A stretch of DNA of 63,135 nt from positions 1 through 63,135 of the IMG/VR virus record IMGVR_UViG_3300033571_005680; one strand, 5' to 3'. The stretch's first letter is position 1. Each line of letters begins with the position of its first letter. The translations under genes and the position numbers were made by a program. This document shows, one piece after another, positions 48,401 to 57,200 of this stretch. Under the pieces are notes generated by a model. That model was not told where the DNA came from, did no database searches, and was given only the letters and a program-made list of their open reading frames with translations. The stretch is from a virus.

Positions 48401-51224
48401 CATCTGTTGTATCTTTTACGGTTAGTCCATTGGTATAAGCGCCATCAATATCGAAGGCATTACCTAAATTATTTTTACGCTCGTTAATCTGTGTGTTTAC
48501 AGCGTCATCACCAACAACATTAATCTTGTCGGCAGCCTTAATCATTTCTTCCTGATTGTTCTGAGGCAGAGCGTTAAACTCCCGAACCGTCATGTAAGAC
48601 GAAAGGTTCGTTCCGCCGGGGTAGGTGAACTTCATGTAAGGAGAAGTACCACCAGTAATACCTTTAATATCAGACTCAACATCTGACAGCTGTGTTTGTA
48701 ACAGAGATTTAACGGATGGATCTGTTTCCTTTTCGGCCTGTTGTTTTAAGGATGAATGCTTGTCTGAAAGTGCGCTAAGAAGAACAACTCTGTCCTGATC
48801 AACACCAAGGTTTTGCATCTTCTGGTTAGACTCGGCGATCTTAGGTATTTCTAGTTTAATTTTATCTAGACCAGCCTTATCAATTACGCCAAGCTCAAAG
48901 TATTTTTCAGCAACAGAAACAGCTGTGTTTACATCGCTTACCTGAATGATCTGATTAATCGCCTGTATAGCTGGAGATGGTACATTTCTCTGTAGTGAGT
49001 TAAACGCCTTACCTGCAACAGACACAGTCCCTGACATACCCAAAGTTCCGGCAGCTGTTTCAAGACCTATGTTTGGGTTGTCAGCTATAAACTTAGCCAT
49101 CGTTAAGTTTGGATCTTTAATCTTAGCTGCGGTATACTCTTGCCTGTATGAAAGAGGTATTTCCTCTATGTTCTCAAGAATCAGCCCCTTACCAAATCCT
49201 TTTAATCCTGCGCCCTGAAAAGTTTTAAAAGCTCCGAAAGACCCAACAAAATACAGAGGCAGGTTCTTCATGTTCTCAGAGAAAGCCAATTCAGCATCCT
49301 GTCTTGCTTGATCTACTGTCTTACCTGAAGCAATAGACTCCTCAAACTGCTGCCCTTTTTGAACCTGACTTTCAACTGCAGCAGAAGTAAGACCTCCTAA
49401 AACAGTAGCGGCAACAGGCCCAGCACCAACGGCAGATAGTGCAATCGTTGGAATCATTTGAAGCGATGAACCTCCTAGCGTCTGACCGGTTATTTGAGAG
49501 AACTTTACGATAGGATTATTCCATCCATACTGAGCAGTTCTGTTTCTCTCTGCATCCTCAGCAAAAGAAGCCAACCACCTTGTGAATCTGTTAGACGTCC
49601 CATCTGTCATGAACGAATTACCTATATTAGAGAGTGTGTTATAAAAACCAGAAGCGGCAGACTTAGCAAAAACATTAGACGCCAAAGATCCTGTAGGGTT
49701 GAACATGATATCTCTAGCCTTAGCCATAGCGTTCCTTGATGTAAAGAAATTACTCTTTGCCTCAGCTATTGCCTCTTCATACTTCTTCCTTATATCAGCA
49801 GGAAGAGATTGAAGCATTTTGTTTTCGTCAAACGTAACCTTCTTAACCTCATCCTCAATTCTGGCGAACCTTCTTTTAAGGGATATGTTTATATCACGGA
49901 CTGAATTCTTATACGCCTGATCTATTGTAGCTAAAGTCTTTTGATATTTAGCCTTCTCAGCGTTGAATAACTCAACGGCTTTCTCTCTTGTAATCTGTCC
50001 AGATTCTATTTGCTTATTTAAAGCATCTGTAAATGATTGAAACCTAGAAGTATTTTCTGAAGCTTTATTCTGTGCGTCTTCTAAGAATCTATTCGACTCG
50101 GACTCCTTCTCTTTTTTAAATAACTCAAAGTTATTTATGATAGGTGCCTGCTGAGACTTCATAAAATCTGTGGCAAGCTGCTGTACATTTATTCCTCGCT
50201 TCTCCAATGCCTTATCCCTAAGTTCAGCATAAAAATCACCGTCCTTCTTTTCAATAGCTTTCTCCGTTAGCAACCTAGTCAGGTGATCTCTTACAAAACT
50301 TCCACCGCCATACTGGCTAACTATAGACCCAGCCCACTCCTGTGCTTTTTCAACAGAGAACACACCGTTAACGAAGAAGTCGTCAAGCTTCTGCTTAGAC
50401 TTACCTTCAATGATATTATCAACAGGGCGAGATATCTCAACCTTGAAATTAGTAAGCGCTTCGTCTTTCTTCCTCTTAGCCTTTTCGTATTCTACCGCAG
50501 AGTTAGTTAGATTGCCGGTTGTTATACCGAACCTAGAAGCGAATCCAGCTTGATCTCTAGCGCTTTCAAAAGCCTTTCTACGATCTCTCTCCTCCTGCAT
50601 TATTGTCTCAAGAGTGTTGTATGTAAAAGGCTGCTTGGCTGGAGTAGGCTGTGGCGTAGTTGGTTGCGCTGGCTGTGGCGCTGGCTGTGTACCGCCAATA
50701 GCTTGACGTGTAGCTTGCACCTGACCAGCAAGATTTAATTGCTGAGCTGGTGGCGCCGGGATAGGTGCCTGTTGTGCAGGCTTCTGAGCTGTCTGCTGTG
50801 TGGGTTTCTGTGCAGGTTTCTGTGTAGGCTTCGGGGTAGTCTGCCCTAAATTACTTCTTGTCTGCGCTATCTGCTGATCCAATCCAGAGACTGGCTGAGA
50901 TGGCGCCGCAGGAATGCCAACGGATTGAGAAGGAGATTGTGAAGGAGTTTGGGAAGCGCCAGCGTCTTTTTTTTTTAGACCTAGCATGTCTTTAAACTCG
51001 CCTATCGGCCTCTTGAAATCAGAAAACTTATTAGAAAGTAGTTCGTGTACTTTAGTGTAATACTCAGGTTCTGAATCTAGTTTGGTATAGAACTCCTGCT
51101 CTGTTCTCTTAAAATCAGAAAACTTGCTTGACAACAAATCATAAACCTTCTTTCGGTAAGGAGGTTCTGGCTGCTGCCCTACAGGCTGTTGTTGTCCTTC
51201 TGGTTGAACTTGCTCTTCGATCAT
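42486..51224 (-). CDS. Giant polyvalent virion protein (metalloprotease-like and ART-like domains), 2912 aa
   Basis: The N-terminus has two copies of a short repeat (KVYDLLSSKFSDFKRTE, KVHELLSNKFSDFKRPI) and a long Pro/Gln linker (about 85-200). Helical regions with hydrophobic segments follow near 560-680. A zinc-metalloprotease-like IWHEASH lies at about 1308-1314. An ADP-ribosyltransferase-like module with LFFHFS lies near 1866-1871, then SYYYTT and a late glutamate. A C-terminal polyvalent-associated region runs from about 2200 to the end. Such proteins are packaged and ejected into the host. Activities are inferred from motifs. Confidence 0.85.
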   Translation of the reverse strand: MIEEQVQPEGQQQPVGQQPEPPYRKKVYDLLSSKFSDFKRTEQEFYTKLDSEPEYYTKVHELLSNKFSDFKRPIGEFKDMLGLKKKDAGASQTPSQSPSQSVGIPAAPSQPVSGLDQQIAQTRSNLGQTTPKPTQKPAQKPTQQTAQKPAQQAPIPAPPAQQLNLAGQVQATRQAIGGTQPAPQPAQPTTPQPTPAKQPFTYNTLETIMQEERDRRKAFESARDQAGFASRFGITTGNLTNSAVEYEKAKRKKDEALTNFKVEISRPVDNIIEGKSKQKLDDFFVNGVFSVEKAQEWAGSIVSQYGGGSFVRDHLTRLLTEKAIEKKDGDFYAELRDKALEKRGINVQQLATDFMKSQQAPIINNFELFKKEKESESNRFLEDAQNKASENTSRFQSFTDALNKQIESGQITREKAVELFNAEKAKYQKTLATIDQAYKNSVRDINISLKRRFARIEDEVKKVTFDENKMLQSLPADIRKKYEEAIAEAKSNFFTSRNAMAKARDIMFNPTGSLASNVFAKSAASGFYNTLSNIGNSFMTDGTSNRFTRWLASFAEDAERNRTAQYGWNNPIVKFSQITGQTLGGSSLQMIPTIALSAVGAGPVAATVLGGLTSAAVESQVQKGQQFEESIASGKTVDQARQDAELAFSENMKNLPLYFVGSFGAFKTFQGAGLKGFGKGLILENIEEIPLSYRQEYTAAKIKDPNLTMAKFIADNPNIGLETAAGTLGMSGTVSVAGKAFNSLQRNVPSPAIQAINQIIQVSDVNTAVSVAEKYFELGVIDKAGLDKIKLEIPKIAESNQKMQNLGVDQDRVVLLSALSDKHSSLKQQAEKETDPSVKSLLQTQLSDVESDIKGITGGTSPYMKFTYPGGTNLSSYMTVREFNALPQNNQEEMIKAADKINVVGDDAVNTQINERKNNLGNAFDIDGAYTNGLTVKDTTDATNESQVQEGRTESNISQPAGAVQGQQEVGQGAGQQGQAQITPTNVSDSNIGSQRAVEEKKADIERRRQEELGNYDEEGLKETYAVGSNQTVEQFINSKYDAELAALSAPQLSNIEIQPAVIAQNAAPFVNEVKTAAPEVETGSTMNIDGTQYTGGGLVVPAASMNTTIEEITPEMVSKFVEDNRGKISGNNFKVGIYKFPNSNRASIDLNIVVPSANRAAALEFGRAAGQESLFDLDTFENVKTGADGTNPMSFTDEQFREIANALENNRVPNVFGQQQTDVDAVTKDLLDELGISTIDTMIANAGSALAETGVTIEVIEDPVEYDNMVESMGGQRGTDGVFVAEDGRIILNNARLRSGINAGRVIWHEASHPVMNIIRNTNRDLYDRAVRGAKQASPSALKWAEENYDTQESIDDETLVEATSMVADGTIDLASLPVGFRQTLIDFVNNVAKLLGFDQVLNDTDLGAFRKLAAEVSEALKSGRSVEGIVGAENVTRIENTIGQYDDASENLESGIGVDVDLSIQARAGENAGPEVEGWLRSEMLKSIEEISNYRISRVIFYDNTKVGQIDLKNRLTGQSVTREGMGGFGYSSINKMQDNNIILAFTSPGQAIQVMKRAEMFPDAIMGVAMQNPLTAHLGNVTTMELLWGPGGMFEISANTPAKERRVVKIFKESLVALQKTRKNEAEINAIQSMIDDAKDAKTISDIYQKVMAPSSFSSRGMLHEYMLQDKPTKITASTRDSHKLLHYNLGIPTLQELSESVSDDHFKNATTGDVVKYVKPFTDKIIYTTDPALFERYSTNPTPEMKNGGYSIELLPSDLSHESYPFVIKGDQIGYGENYVGANDIFADVREKGISKAQSFYNVGRRKADSEAGAVPKGARTYGSPRIQARKNDKSPKKGKDLLADYGWDRKMTEDGKGNYLFFHFSTKDLTKSGIDPRKHGASRQTSREEAMQKPNVSYYYTTPSKESFTGDFGHVVAVPKHKVYPFQKDPLNLYDEAREAFLKEYPFGGFGPNQQVGWIAKIAAKYGFDMVVAKWNGGMMRAETTVKHKPEFYSKPGARINDTVVNPKYKDVVPNSKKKKVQGRVDEEPQFSMGDRDNRVRAFVERKRSDGVSDDVIRQAIKNSLNLSDAEIDAIMAAPQAPTGMELEEARLDVEGEGREMDRGLARRFDTLPSETAARIDDEAKTYFQQTNKQTEEAVNEFMKGKSVEEVADYVVSEPSIPDASLVFMAAITAKKLTPMIEQARQDGNTDLAKRLADKQAAIYNTFAKKATSLGQAVQAFIAFKDDPNATQFYLNKVLNQLKEKGVEVTKDQEDKIRDLLTEVGNAKFGLPKNMAIIKLSSYLNSISPVNGFEVLEAIWYAKILSGITTQSKNLFANLFNTFFEIPVVATRESLKNKSLMPFIYAAKGAVSGFAKGSVVGADIIRTGVKEQDLDKYFGNNILEYFSWGRTKVGQLGGGRVGKVLDFPAFIELSPRALRFVGRGLSAADAMFSSINQEAYANMMAWAQAVQEGKNQPTKNNYKRANEILGNTKQVIGQAKKDAAAEGFKPGTLTFKRRVIELVEESRPEQIEQASEDFGKRVTLNYEPEGFIRPIYNMIVRAQQEARLLKVWIPFTRIVANLTEQMLNYSPAGYYKAITGKRNPFGGGTKLTNEERGDLAIKATMGLAAVGVLASLVGDEEDDMFEITANGTGNIQKNYELQKEGWRPFTITLKDGTKINYADWPIRGILAGIGAYRDGVKYGDSEDGFWDRTTLFGYGMMASMYESSLMKGLAEFIDVFRPEQTGKAENVGEGVSKWAAQQAKSVTLSNFTQQALKFVDEYQGDPMKEAKGAAILYRDIPVLNDGLNPIIDVFGDPVSPTTSERLVPAYTIPEEKKDEMVEFLHSRGIFVGVPKRPNIVNLDDMSETPATDEQYYQFRKVYGQTMKNLLYEFMGDYKNEDDEMVKAAVKKIKEAANKQATFSLYFE

Positions 51225-51233
51225 AATCTATTT

Positions 51234-52847
51234 TTATAAGTCACGGGCTCCAGTTGTTTTATTTTCTCCTTCAACAATAACCTGTTGTGCCTTCTGGCCA
51301 AGAGGCTTGTTCATAAACATGTCTACAGTTCTTCTATCTATTGTACCTATATTCTCTGTTTCAACCTTGCCTGTCTGAGCATTTGTTGTGCGAGAGACAA
51401 TTGACATTGTTCCGCTTTGATTAGGAACAAGCTCAATATCATTTGCAGAATACTTCATTCCAAGTCTAGAACGCTTACCATAGTTGTTGGCGAATTCAAC
51501 GAAAGGCTCAACCTCTGCGCCGAAAGCGACATCTTTAAGCTTAGATGCTCGACCTCCAGTTCTACCAAAAACAGCATCAAATGCGTTGATGGTAGATTCC
51601 TGTCTGCTAGGCATATTGTTGATGATAATCTTCGGACTATCCTTTACATCGCCTCTTTCAGGGAATTGAACAGACTTCAAACTTCCGTCTGGATTGTATC
51701 TTCCAGTATCACTTAATGCTTTAGTAGCTGCAATACGAACAAATGCATCAATGTTTGATGGGAGATATTTATTAACGAATCCCGGGAAAGCTCCCTCTAA
51801 TTCAACAGACTCTCTCGCTCCTGCTCCAACAGCCTGTTCACGGGCGAACTGAATAATTTGTTCGTCACTAAACTTGGGTTCACCTTTCTTCTTTTTAGAT
51901 TCTATTTCCTTTAGTCTATCAAATATTACCTGAGTATTATGGTCTACAATCATACCGTCAGCCTTAACATTAAGCATGTTTGGCAATGACTTGTCAGAAC
52001 TAGCTATAAGAGAGTTAAAAACATTGTCTCCAATCACATTGTAAGGTGTGCCATCTGGTTTATTAAAACCAGCAAAAGGAACAACTCTAATACCGGGAAC
52101 CCGGTATGGCAGATTAAGTTCACTATCTGTCTTTTCAAATATATCTAACTCAAATGGCATCACCTCTGCTTTAACACCAAGTGATAAAGTTCTCTTGCCG
52201 GTTGGATCTGTCTTTCTGGATTCCGCGAATGGATTTGTTTTAATACCGCCAATAGTTCTTGATATTGAATTAGTAAGTGCAGGAAGATCTGCGTATCTAG
52301 ATGGGTTATTTCTAAACTCACCTAAAATTAATTCCTGAATATTTGGAAGGTTATTCCAGTTTACATCCTCAATAACAGTCCCATCTGGATTCTGTATTTG
52401 TCTGTATAAATATTTATTTGCAAGGGCTGTGATGTTCTCATCTGAAACGCCCGGATACAATTCCTTGATTCTGGTTCTAGCAGACTCTACATTAGTTTTG
52501 TAATTCTTTAAAGCTCCAATTTGTTGAGCTATAGTAACACCCAACAATGGCACTTCTGTTTGTGCAGTACCATCACTAAGAGATTTGTATACTCTATCTA
52601 CTGCTTGCTGTGCAAGTCTGTTTGATACCGCTGGAATTATTACATCTATTTCTGAATACTTCTGTATATTTTGTGCAGCATCTCCGAACAACCTCGCGTT
52701 GTCCTCATTCTGCTTCAACTTAGCTTGGCGCATAGCTTCTTCCTGCTTGCGCTTTGTTTCTATCTGAGTAGAAAGCGCTGCAATAAACCTAGGCATCGCC
52801 TCGTCTCTATACAGTTCTATAGGAGCTACATTAACTACTTGAGCCAT
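51234..52847 (-). CDS. Internal virion / ejection protein candidate, 537 aa
   Basis: It starts MAQVVNVAPIELYRDEAMPR. A helical N-terminus rich in Gln/Glu/Lys leads to a longer mixed region with FVRIAATKALSDTGRYNPDG and PSRQESTINAFDAVFGRTGG. No enzyme motif is visible. It is located between a T7 gp14-like small protein and the giant polyvalent protein, as in the ejection-protein cassettes of podoviruses. Confidence 0.65.
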   Translation of the reverse strand: MAQVVNVAPIELYRDEAMPRFIAALSTQIETKRKQEEAMRQAKLKQNEDNARLFGDAAQNIQKYSEIDVIIPAVSNRLAQQAVDRVYKSLSDGTAQTEVPLLGVTIAQQIGALKNYKTNVESARTRIKELYPGVSDENITALANKYLYRQIQNPDGTVIEDVNWNNLPNIQELILGEFRNNPSRYADLPALTNSISRTIGGIKTNPFAESRKTDPTGKRTLSLGVKAEVMPFELDIFEKTDSELNLPYRVPGIRVVPFAGFNKPDGTPYNVIGDNVFNSLIASSDKSLPNMLNVKADGMIVDHNTQVIFDRLKEIESKKKKGEPKFSDEQIIQFAREQAVGAGARESVELEGAFPGFVNKYLPSNIDAFVRIAATKALSDTGRYNPDGSLKSVQFPERGDVKDSPKIIINNMPSRQESTINAFDAVFGRTGGRASKLKDVAFGAEVEPFVEFANNYGKRSRLGMKYSANDIELVPNQSGTMSIVSRTTNAQTGKVETENIGTIDRRTVDMFMNKPLGQKAQQVIVEGENKTTGARDL

Positions 52848-52849
52848 TA

Positions 52850-53380
52850 TTACTTTTTAAATGGATTGAAATCAAATCCAGCCTTAGTTCCGATAGCAGT
52901 ACCCATATTTGTGATAGAAGAACCAACACTGCCCCATGCGTCTGATGTGAGCTTAGCGGCTGCGCTTGTTAAACCTGCCCTTGACTGGATGTTAGCCATA
53001 CGCTGGTCGAACACTGTAGATAAAGCATTGAGATACTGACCCATTCTCTGGTCACGTAAAGCTTCATCCCCCATCTGTGCTTCTAACATACCACGCTCCT
53101 GCTGGCCAGTCATTCCACCGAGCATGCTCAGGATCTGAGACTGATCACCAACTTGGCGAGCTTGATACATTGTATTTGCAGCAGCAGTCTGCTGACGACG
53201 TTGTGCAGCAGCAGCCAAAGGGTTGGCATTGATCCTAGACTGGGTGGCCCCAATCATTTCGGTTTGAGCACCGGGAACCTCTTTGGCCATTCCTCTTAAT
53301 TCCTTGGCCTGCTTGCCTGCCTTTATAGCACCAACAATGTTAGCTGCTGTGCCTATACCTGCGAGAACTAATGGTAACAT
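52850..53380 (-). CDS. Internal virion protein (T7 gp14-like type), 176 aa
   Basis: The hydrophobic N-terminus LPLVLAGIGTAANIVGAIKA is followed by Ala/Gln-rich helices (PLAAAAQRRQQTAAANTMYQ) and a Gly/Ala-rich end. Small proteins with this design are ejected by podoviruses and insert in the host envelope. The similarity is by composition and position, not by alignment. Confidence 0.6.
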   Translation of the reverse strand: MLPLVLAGIGTAANIVGAIKAGKQAKELRGMAKEVPGAQTEMIGATQSRINANPLAAAAQRRQQTAAANTMYQARQVGDQSQILSMLGGMTGQQERGMLEAQMGDEALRDQRMGQYLNALSTVFDQRMANIQSRAGLTSAAAKLTSDAWGSVGSSITNMGTAIGTKAGFDFNPFKK

Positions 53381-53386
53381 TTATAG

Positions 53387-53409
53387 GGTAGTTTATCTGC
53401 AAAACTACC
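53387..53409. promoter_or_regulatory. Perfect hairpin upstream of the ejection-protein genes
   Basis: GGTAGTTT-ATCTGCA-AAACTACC is an 8-base perfect dyad that starts 7 bases before the ATG at 53380 on the minus strand. It could block or protect the start region. A GC stem (CACCCC/GGGGTG) follows at 53424-53447 and may terminate upstream transcripts. Confidence 0.45.
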
Positions 53410-53470
53410 ATGCAGACAAAGGAACACCCCGTATTTTAGGGGGTGGTTTTTGAGACCAGAATAGTATAGA

Positions 53471-54226
53471 TTAAGAGTCGTGGCCCCTGCTAGGGTTGAA
53501 TACCACACTGAAAAACTTCACCACTTTAGCCACTGTAGGGTTGGTGAATATGATATGGAAAAGACCAATCTCTCCCCTGATCCTGTCACCCTTCAAAAGG
53601 CGCTGTTCGGGGGTACCAGTGGTATTAGGCGATAACCTATCCATATAGATCGGAGAATAGTTAACGCCCTCCTTAACCTCAAAGTCTGCAGACCTAAGAT
53701 CTGAACTCTGTACGTTAGGAACCTCTGTACGGATGTGGGCGATCTCTGGCTTGTCACCTTCTACGCCTATAGAATTGTAGGTCTTTATCTCACTGCCAGC
53801 ATCACTGTGAGCGATAGTAATAGAAGAGTCATAAGCCTGACCGTAGAACGTATTCCTTGTGGATGAATTGTGAATATACAGCATACCGTTTCTGAACGTA
53901 ACCAGCCTGTTCCCAACCATGGTTATCCACTCAGGGCGGAAGCTGTACTGGCTAGTCCACCTGTCAACAGAAGGCTGGAAGCACCACGTGCCACCATTAC
54001 CATCATACGCATCGTAGTAGTTTCTCATTACCTCTGTAACAGTAATAGATCCAGTAGTTGGAGAAGCAGACTCTAGTATTAACGTAGTTACACTGTTGGC
54101 GATAAAGTAGTTATTCGCCCCCGAACCCAAAACTTTTATGTTGCAGTAGTATGCGTCAACACCTGCTGGGCCTGTAACTTTATACAGCCTGTCTGGTAAT
54201 ACTGATATGGTTATTGATCCTGTCAT
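53471..54226 (-). CDS. Tail nozzle protein, C-terminal part as a separate gene, 251 aa
   Basis: The ATG at 54226 overlaps the stop of the 1272-residue gene by one base (TAATG). It has YDGNGGTWCFQPSVDRWTSQ, then SFRPEWITMVGNRLVTFRNG, RTEVPNVQSSDLRSADFEVK and KGDRIRGEIGLFHI. These are the usual C-terminal end of crAss-like tail nozzle (tubular B-like) proteins. Here this end is encoded separately from the N-terminal body, so the nozzle is probably assembled from two polypeptides. Confidence 0.8.
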   Translation of the reverse strand: MTGSITISVLPDRLYKVTGPAGVDAYYCNIKVLGSGANNYFIANSVTTLILESASPTTGSITVTEVMRNYYDAYDGNGGTWCFQPSVDRWTSQYSFRPEWITMVGNRLVTFRNGMLYIHNSSTRNTFYGQAYDSSITIAHSDAGSEIKTYNSIGVEGDKPEIAHIRTEVPNVQSSDLRSADFEVKEGVNYSPIYMDRLSPNTTGTPEQRLLKGDRIRGEIGLFHIIFTNPTVAKVVKFFSVVFNPSRGHDS

Positions 54227-57200
54227 TAGCACTGTACATTTGAAAGTCCTGTGATTACCCCAGTTACAGGATCGATATCCCAAGTAACTCCGTTAACCAC
54301 AATATATGTGTATGTTGTCAGAGGAATACCCTCGTAGTTGTTCTGAGGTCTTGGAGGTATGGTGTACATCTGAGCTCCAACGCTGACACCGTTAGGCCCA
54401 GCATTAGACCAAACAAAGCTTGTGTTCTGTGATGCATTCTGGCATGCCTGTAGCTGGCTTGTACCAAAGCCTACGTTATCATCATACCTGTAGTATTCTT
54501 CAGTATTCTCACCAACAGATCCGCTGGCGTAAACAACGTCACTTCCGCCACCACCAGAAACTTGAATCTCTTCTAAGTTGTAGTTCCCATCAGCAAGGCC
54601 AGCCTCAAGACGAACCCATACAGTGTTGTTCGCCAACGATCCGTTAGCTGTGTAAGGAAGCGTAAGAGCAGAAGAGCTAAATCCAGTAGTGCTAGACGTT
54701 ACTGAAATCTCATAGCTAGCAGGAGGAGTGATTGTAATATTACCGGTAGCTGGAGAAAGTCCAGATGCAGATATTGTAAACGATTGTGCGACAGACGGCC
54801 CGTCACCAGTGTCATAATTAAAACCAGACAGAGCCTCCGGTACAGCAATAAGGAACGGAGTGAGAGACTGTGTTACAGTACCGCTTACCGCTACGTTAGT
54901 TGTAACACCAGAGCCGACAACAGTTATATTAGATCCTGTGAAAGTACCTTGAGTCTGACCAGCCTTTAGTCTTACCCTGATAGTACCAGTTGCTGAAACT
55001 CCAGTGTAGTTAACAGTTATTGATGTAGAATAAGATATACCATCAAGTGAAATCTCAAAGTTATTTGGAGCTGTTATTACAATGCTACCATTTAAGTTTA
55101 GATTACTTCCAGTGTAGGTAAACGTCTGGAATGCAGAAGGCCCGAGACCTTGCTCATATGTAAAACCGGTAAGGCTTGCAGGGTTTACAGATATAGATGG
55201 CGCCACAATGCTAAAGTTAACACTCGTACTATTCAGCTCCATGTCTGCAATGATCTCGTTCTGAGGATTGAGATACATTCTTGGTGATGATATGACCAAC
55301 TCCTCGTGGTACGGATCTGCACCACCTAATATTCTAAAGCTTACCACATCATTAATATTATTGAAAGATGTTTGACCAGCCTTGAACTTAAGAACGTCTT
55401 GACCAATCTTTCTGAAATACTTAAACATCTTATAGTCAGAGATGGCGAATAAACCATTCACATCGTACCTTACCCATGAGCCCTTGTTTGCATCGAAGAA
55501 TATAACAGTACCCTTCCATTCAAACGCGCTCTCTGGATTGATAGTTCCAAACGATCCTCTAAGTATACTTACATTACCTAAAACTCCAGTCGTGCTGGCG
55601 AGGAATGAGTTGCCGTTATTGTCAAATATCTGTGCCTCTCCAACGTATACAGCTGCAGTCTCCTGCTCGCCAATAAGAAGCATTACCGTACCCTCGTTCT
55701 GAACCTTAGATGTGAGTATAGCCCTCTGTATTGACTTCATCTCAAGAGGCATATTCTTCTGATCAATAGAACTAAAGGTAGAGAGACCGTTAAGCTCAGT
55801 ACCCTGAACAAACTGGCCAGACCAAAGAATGGTAACAGGCTTTAATATCTCTCCAGATGTAGGAACAATGTTAGGTCTTCCAATATCTGTATTCCAGTTT
55901 GACCACTTATCATCAAGAGGAGACATTACTTCAGAGAAGTAAGAACCGGCTGGCTCTGACCTTCCCTTTAGTGTAACATCACCACGGAAGGTACCATTCA
56001 AGGTAGAGTAATTTCTCGTATTGCTTCCCGGGTTGTTAATCTGATATGTCTCGCCAACCTCGTAGAATATGTCAAACTCAGAAGAAGTAAACGGTATGAT
56101 AACTTCGTACAACGCATTGAGAGATGTAGTATCTCCAAGGTCTACAAAGTCTGTAATAATAAAGTTTGAGAATGTGTCTCTGATGTTTAAGGTCAACATT
56201 CCCGTTCCGGAAGATGGCCAAATTCTAATCTGGCTTCCGGGCACAAAAGTGTACCCCATCTTATACTTAAACATCTGACTGATATCAATCGCCAAACCAA
56301 AGACACCTGCAGGTATAGGATTATTAACAGGCGTATTATAAGCGCCAGTATTATCCTTTGTAATATATTTGACACCAGCAACTCCAGTTCTTAGCTGAAG
56401 AAATGATGCATACCTTAGACTCTTTGTTCTAACAACAGAGTAGTGTGTGGCCCAAGTAGGTATCTCTGAAATATTCTGAGCTAACGACCAGTTGATGCTT
56501 GAAGTGTATATTGTACTTGCGTCTGAATAAACACGATCACCTGTAACAATTCTTGCAGAATCCTTAGTTACAACACCAGAGTTTCTTCCAGCCTCATCAA
56601 AGAATACAACACCAGCCCTGTACGAAGAAGAACTCTTAAACACGCTCAATCCCTCCGGCCCGTTTGATAGGATGCCAGTGATTGTGGCGTTCACGTTCAT
56701 AGGCGTGATGGATGTAACAATAACAGGGCCAGCAAACTGAGCATCTAAGAAAGCCTCAACCTGAGCGTTTGTTGATCCTGCAAAAACAAGAGCGTTAGTA
56801 GTATGATTATATGTTGTTGGCAGAGGAGTGTTTACTGGCGTTGTTGGATTATAATAACCATTCTGAAAGCCAGCTGCGTTGCTCAAGTAAAGCATGTATC
56901 TAACACGTGCAATACCTACAGCAATAAAGTTAACCCTAAACCAGCTACCAACAAGAACGGTGTCAAGCGTGGTAGTAGTCGAACCAAGACTTAAAGAAGT
57001 ACTATTTGGCGAATCATATCCATCCTTATTGTTCGCCAGAAATAATCTGTTTTTAGCAACGGATAAGGTCTGGCTGGTTCGGGGGACAGCATCAAAAGGC
57101 TTAACAGCACTAGCATCATCTACAGCGGCAAAGGCTGCATCATTATAAAAATCATAACTTAACTGAGTAGTCCCTGCGTTGTGCTCTACAAATCCACTCT

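Noticed and set aside
53387-53447. Plus-strand terminator around 53424-53447
   Set aside because: No plus-strand gene precedes it. The T-run is short, so it was mentioned only with the adjacent hairpin.
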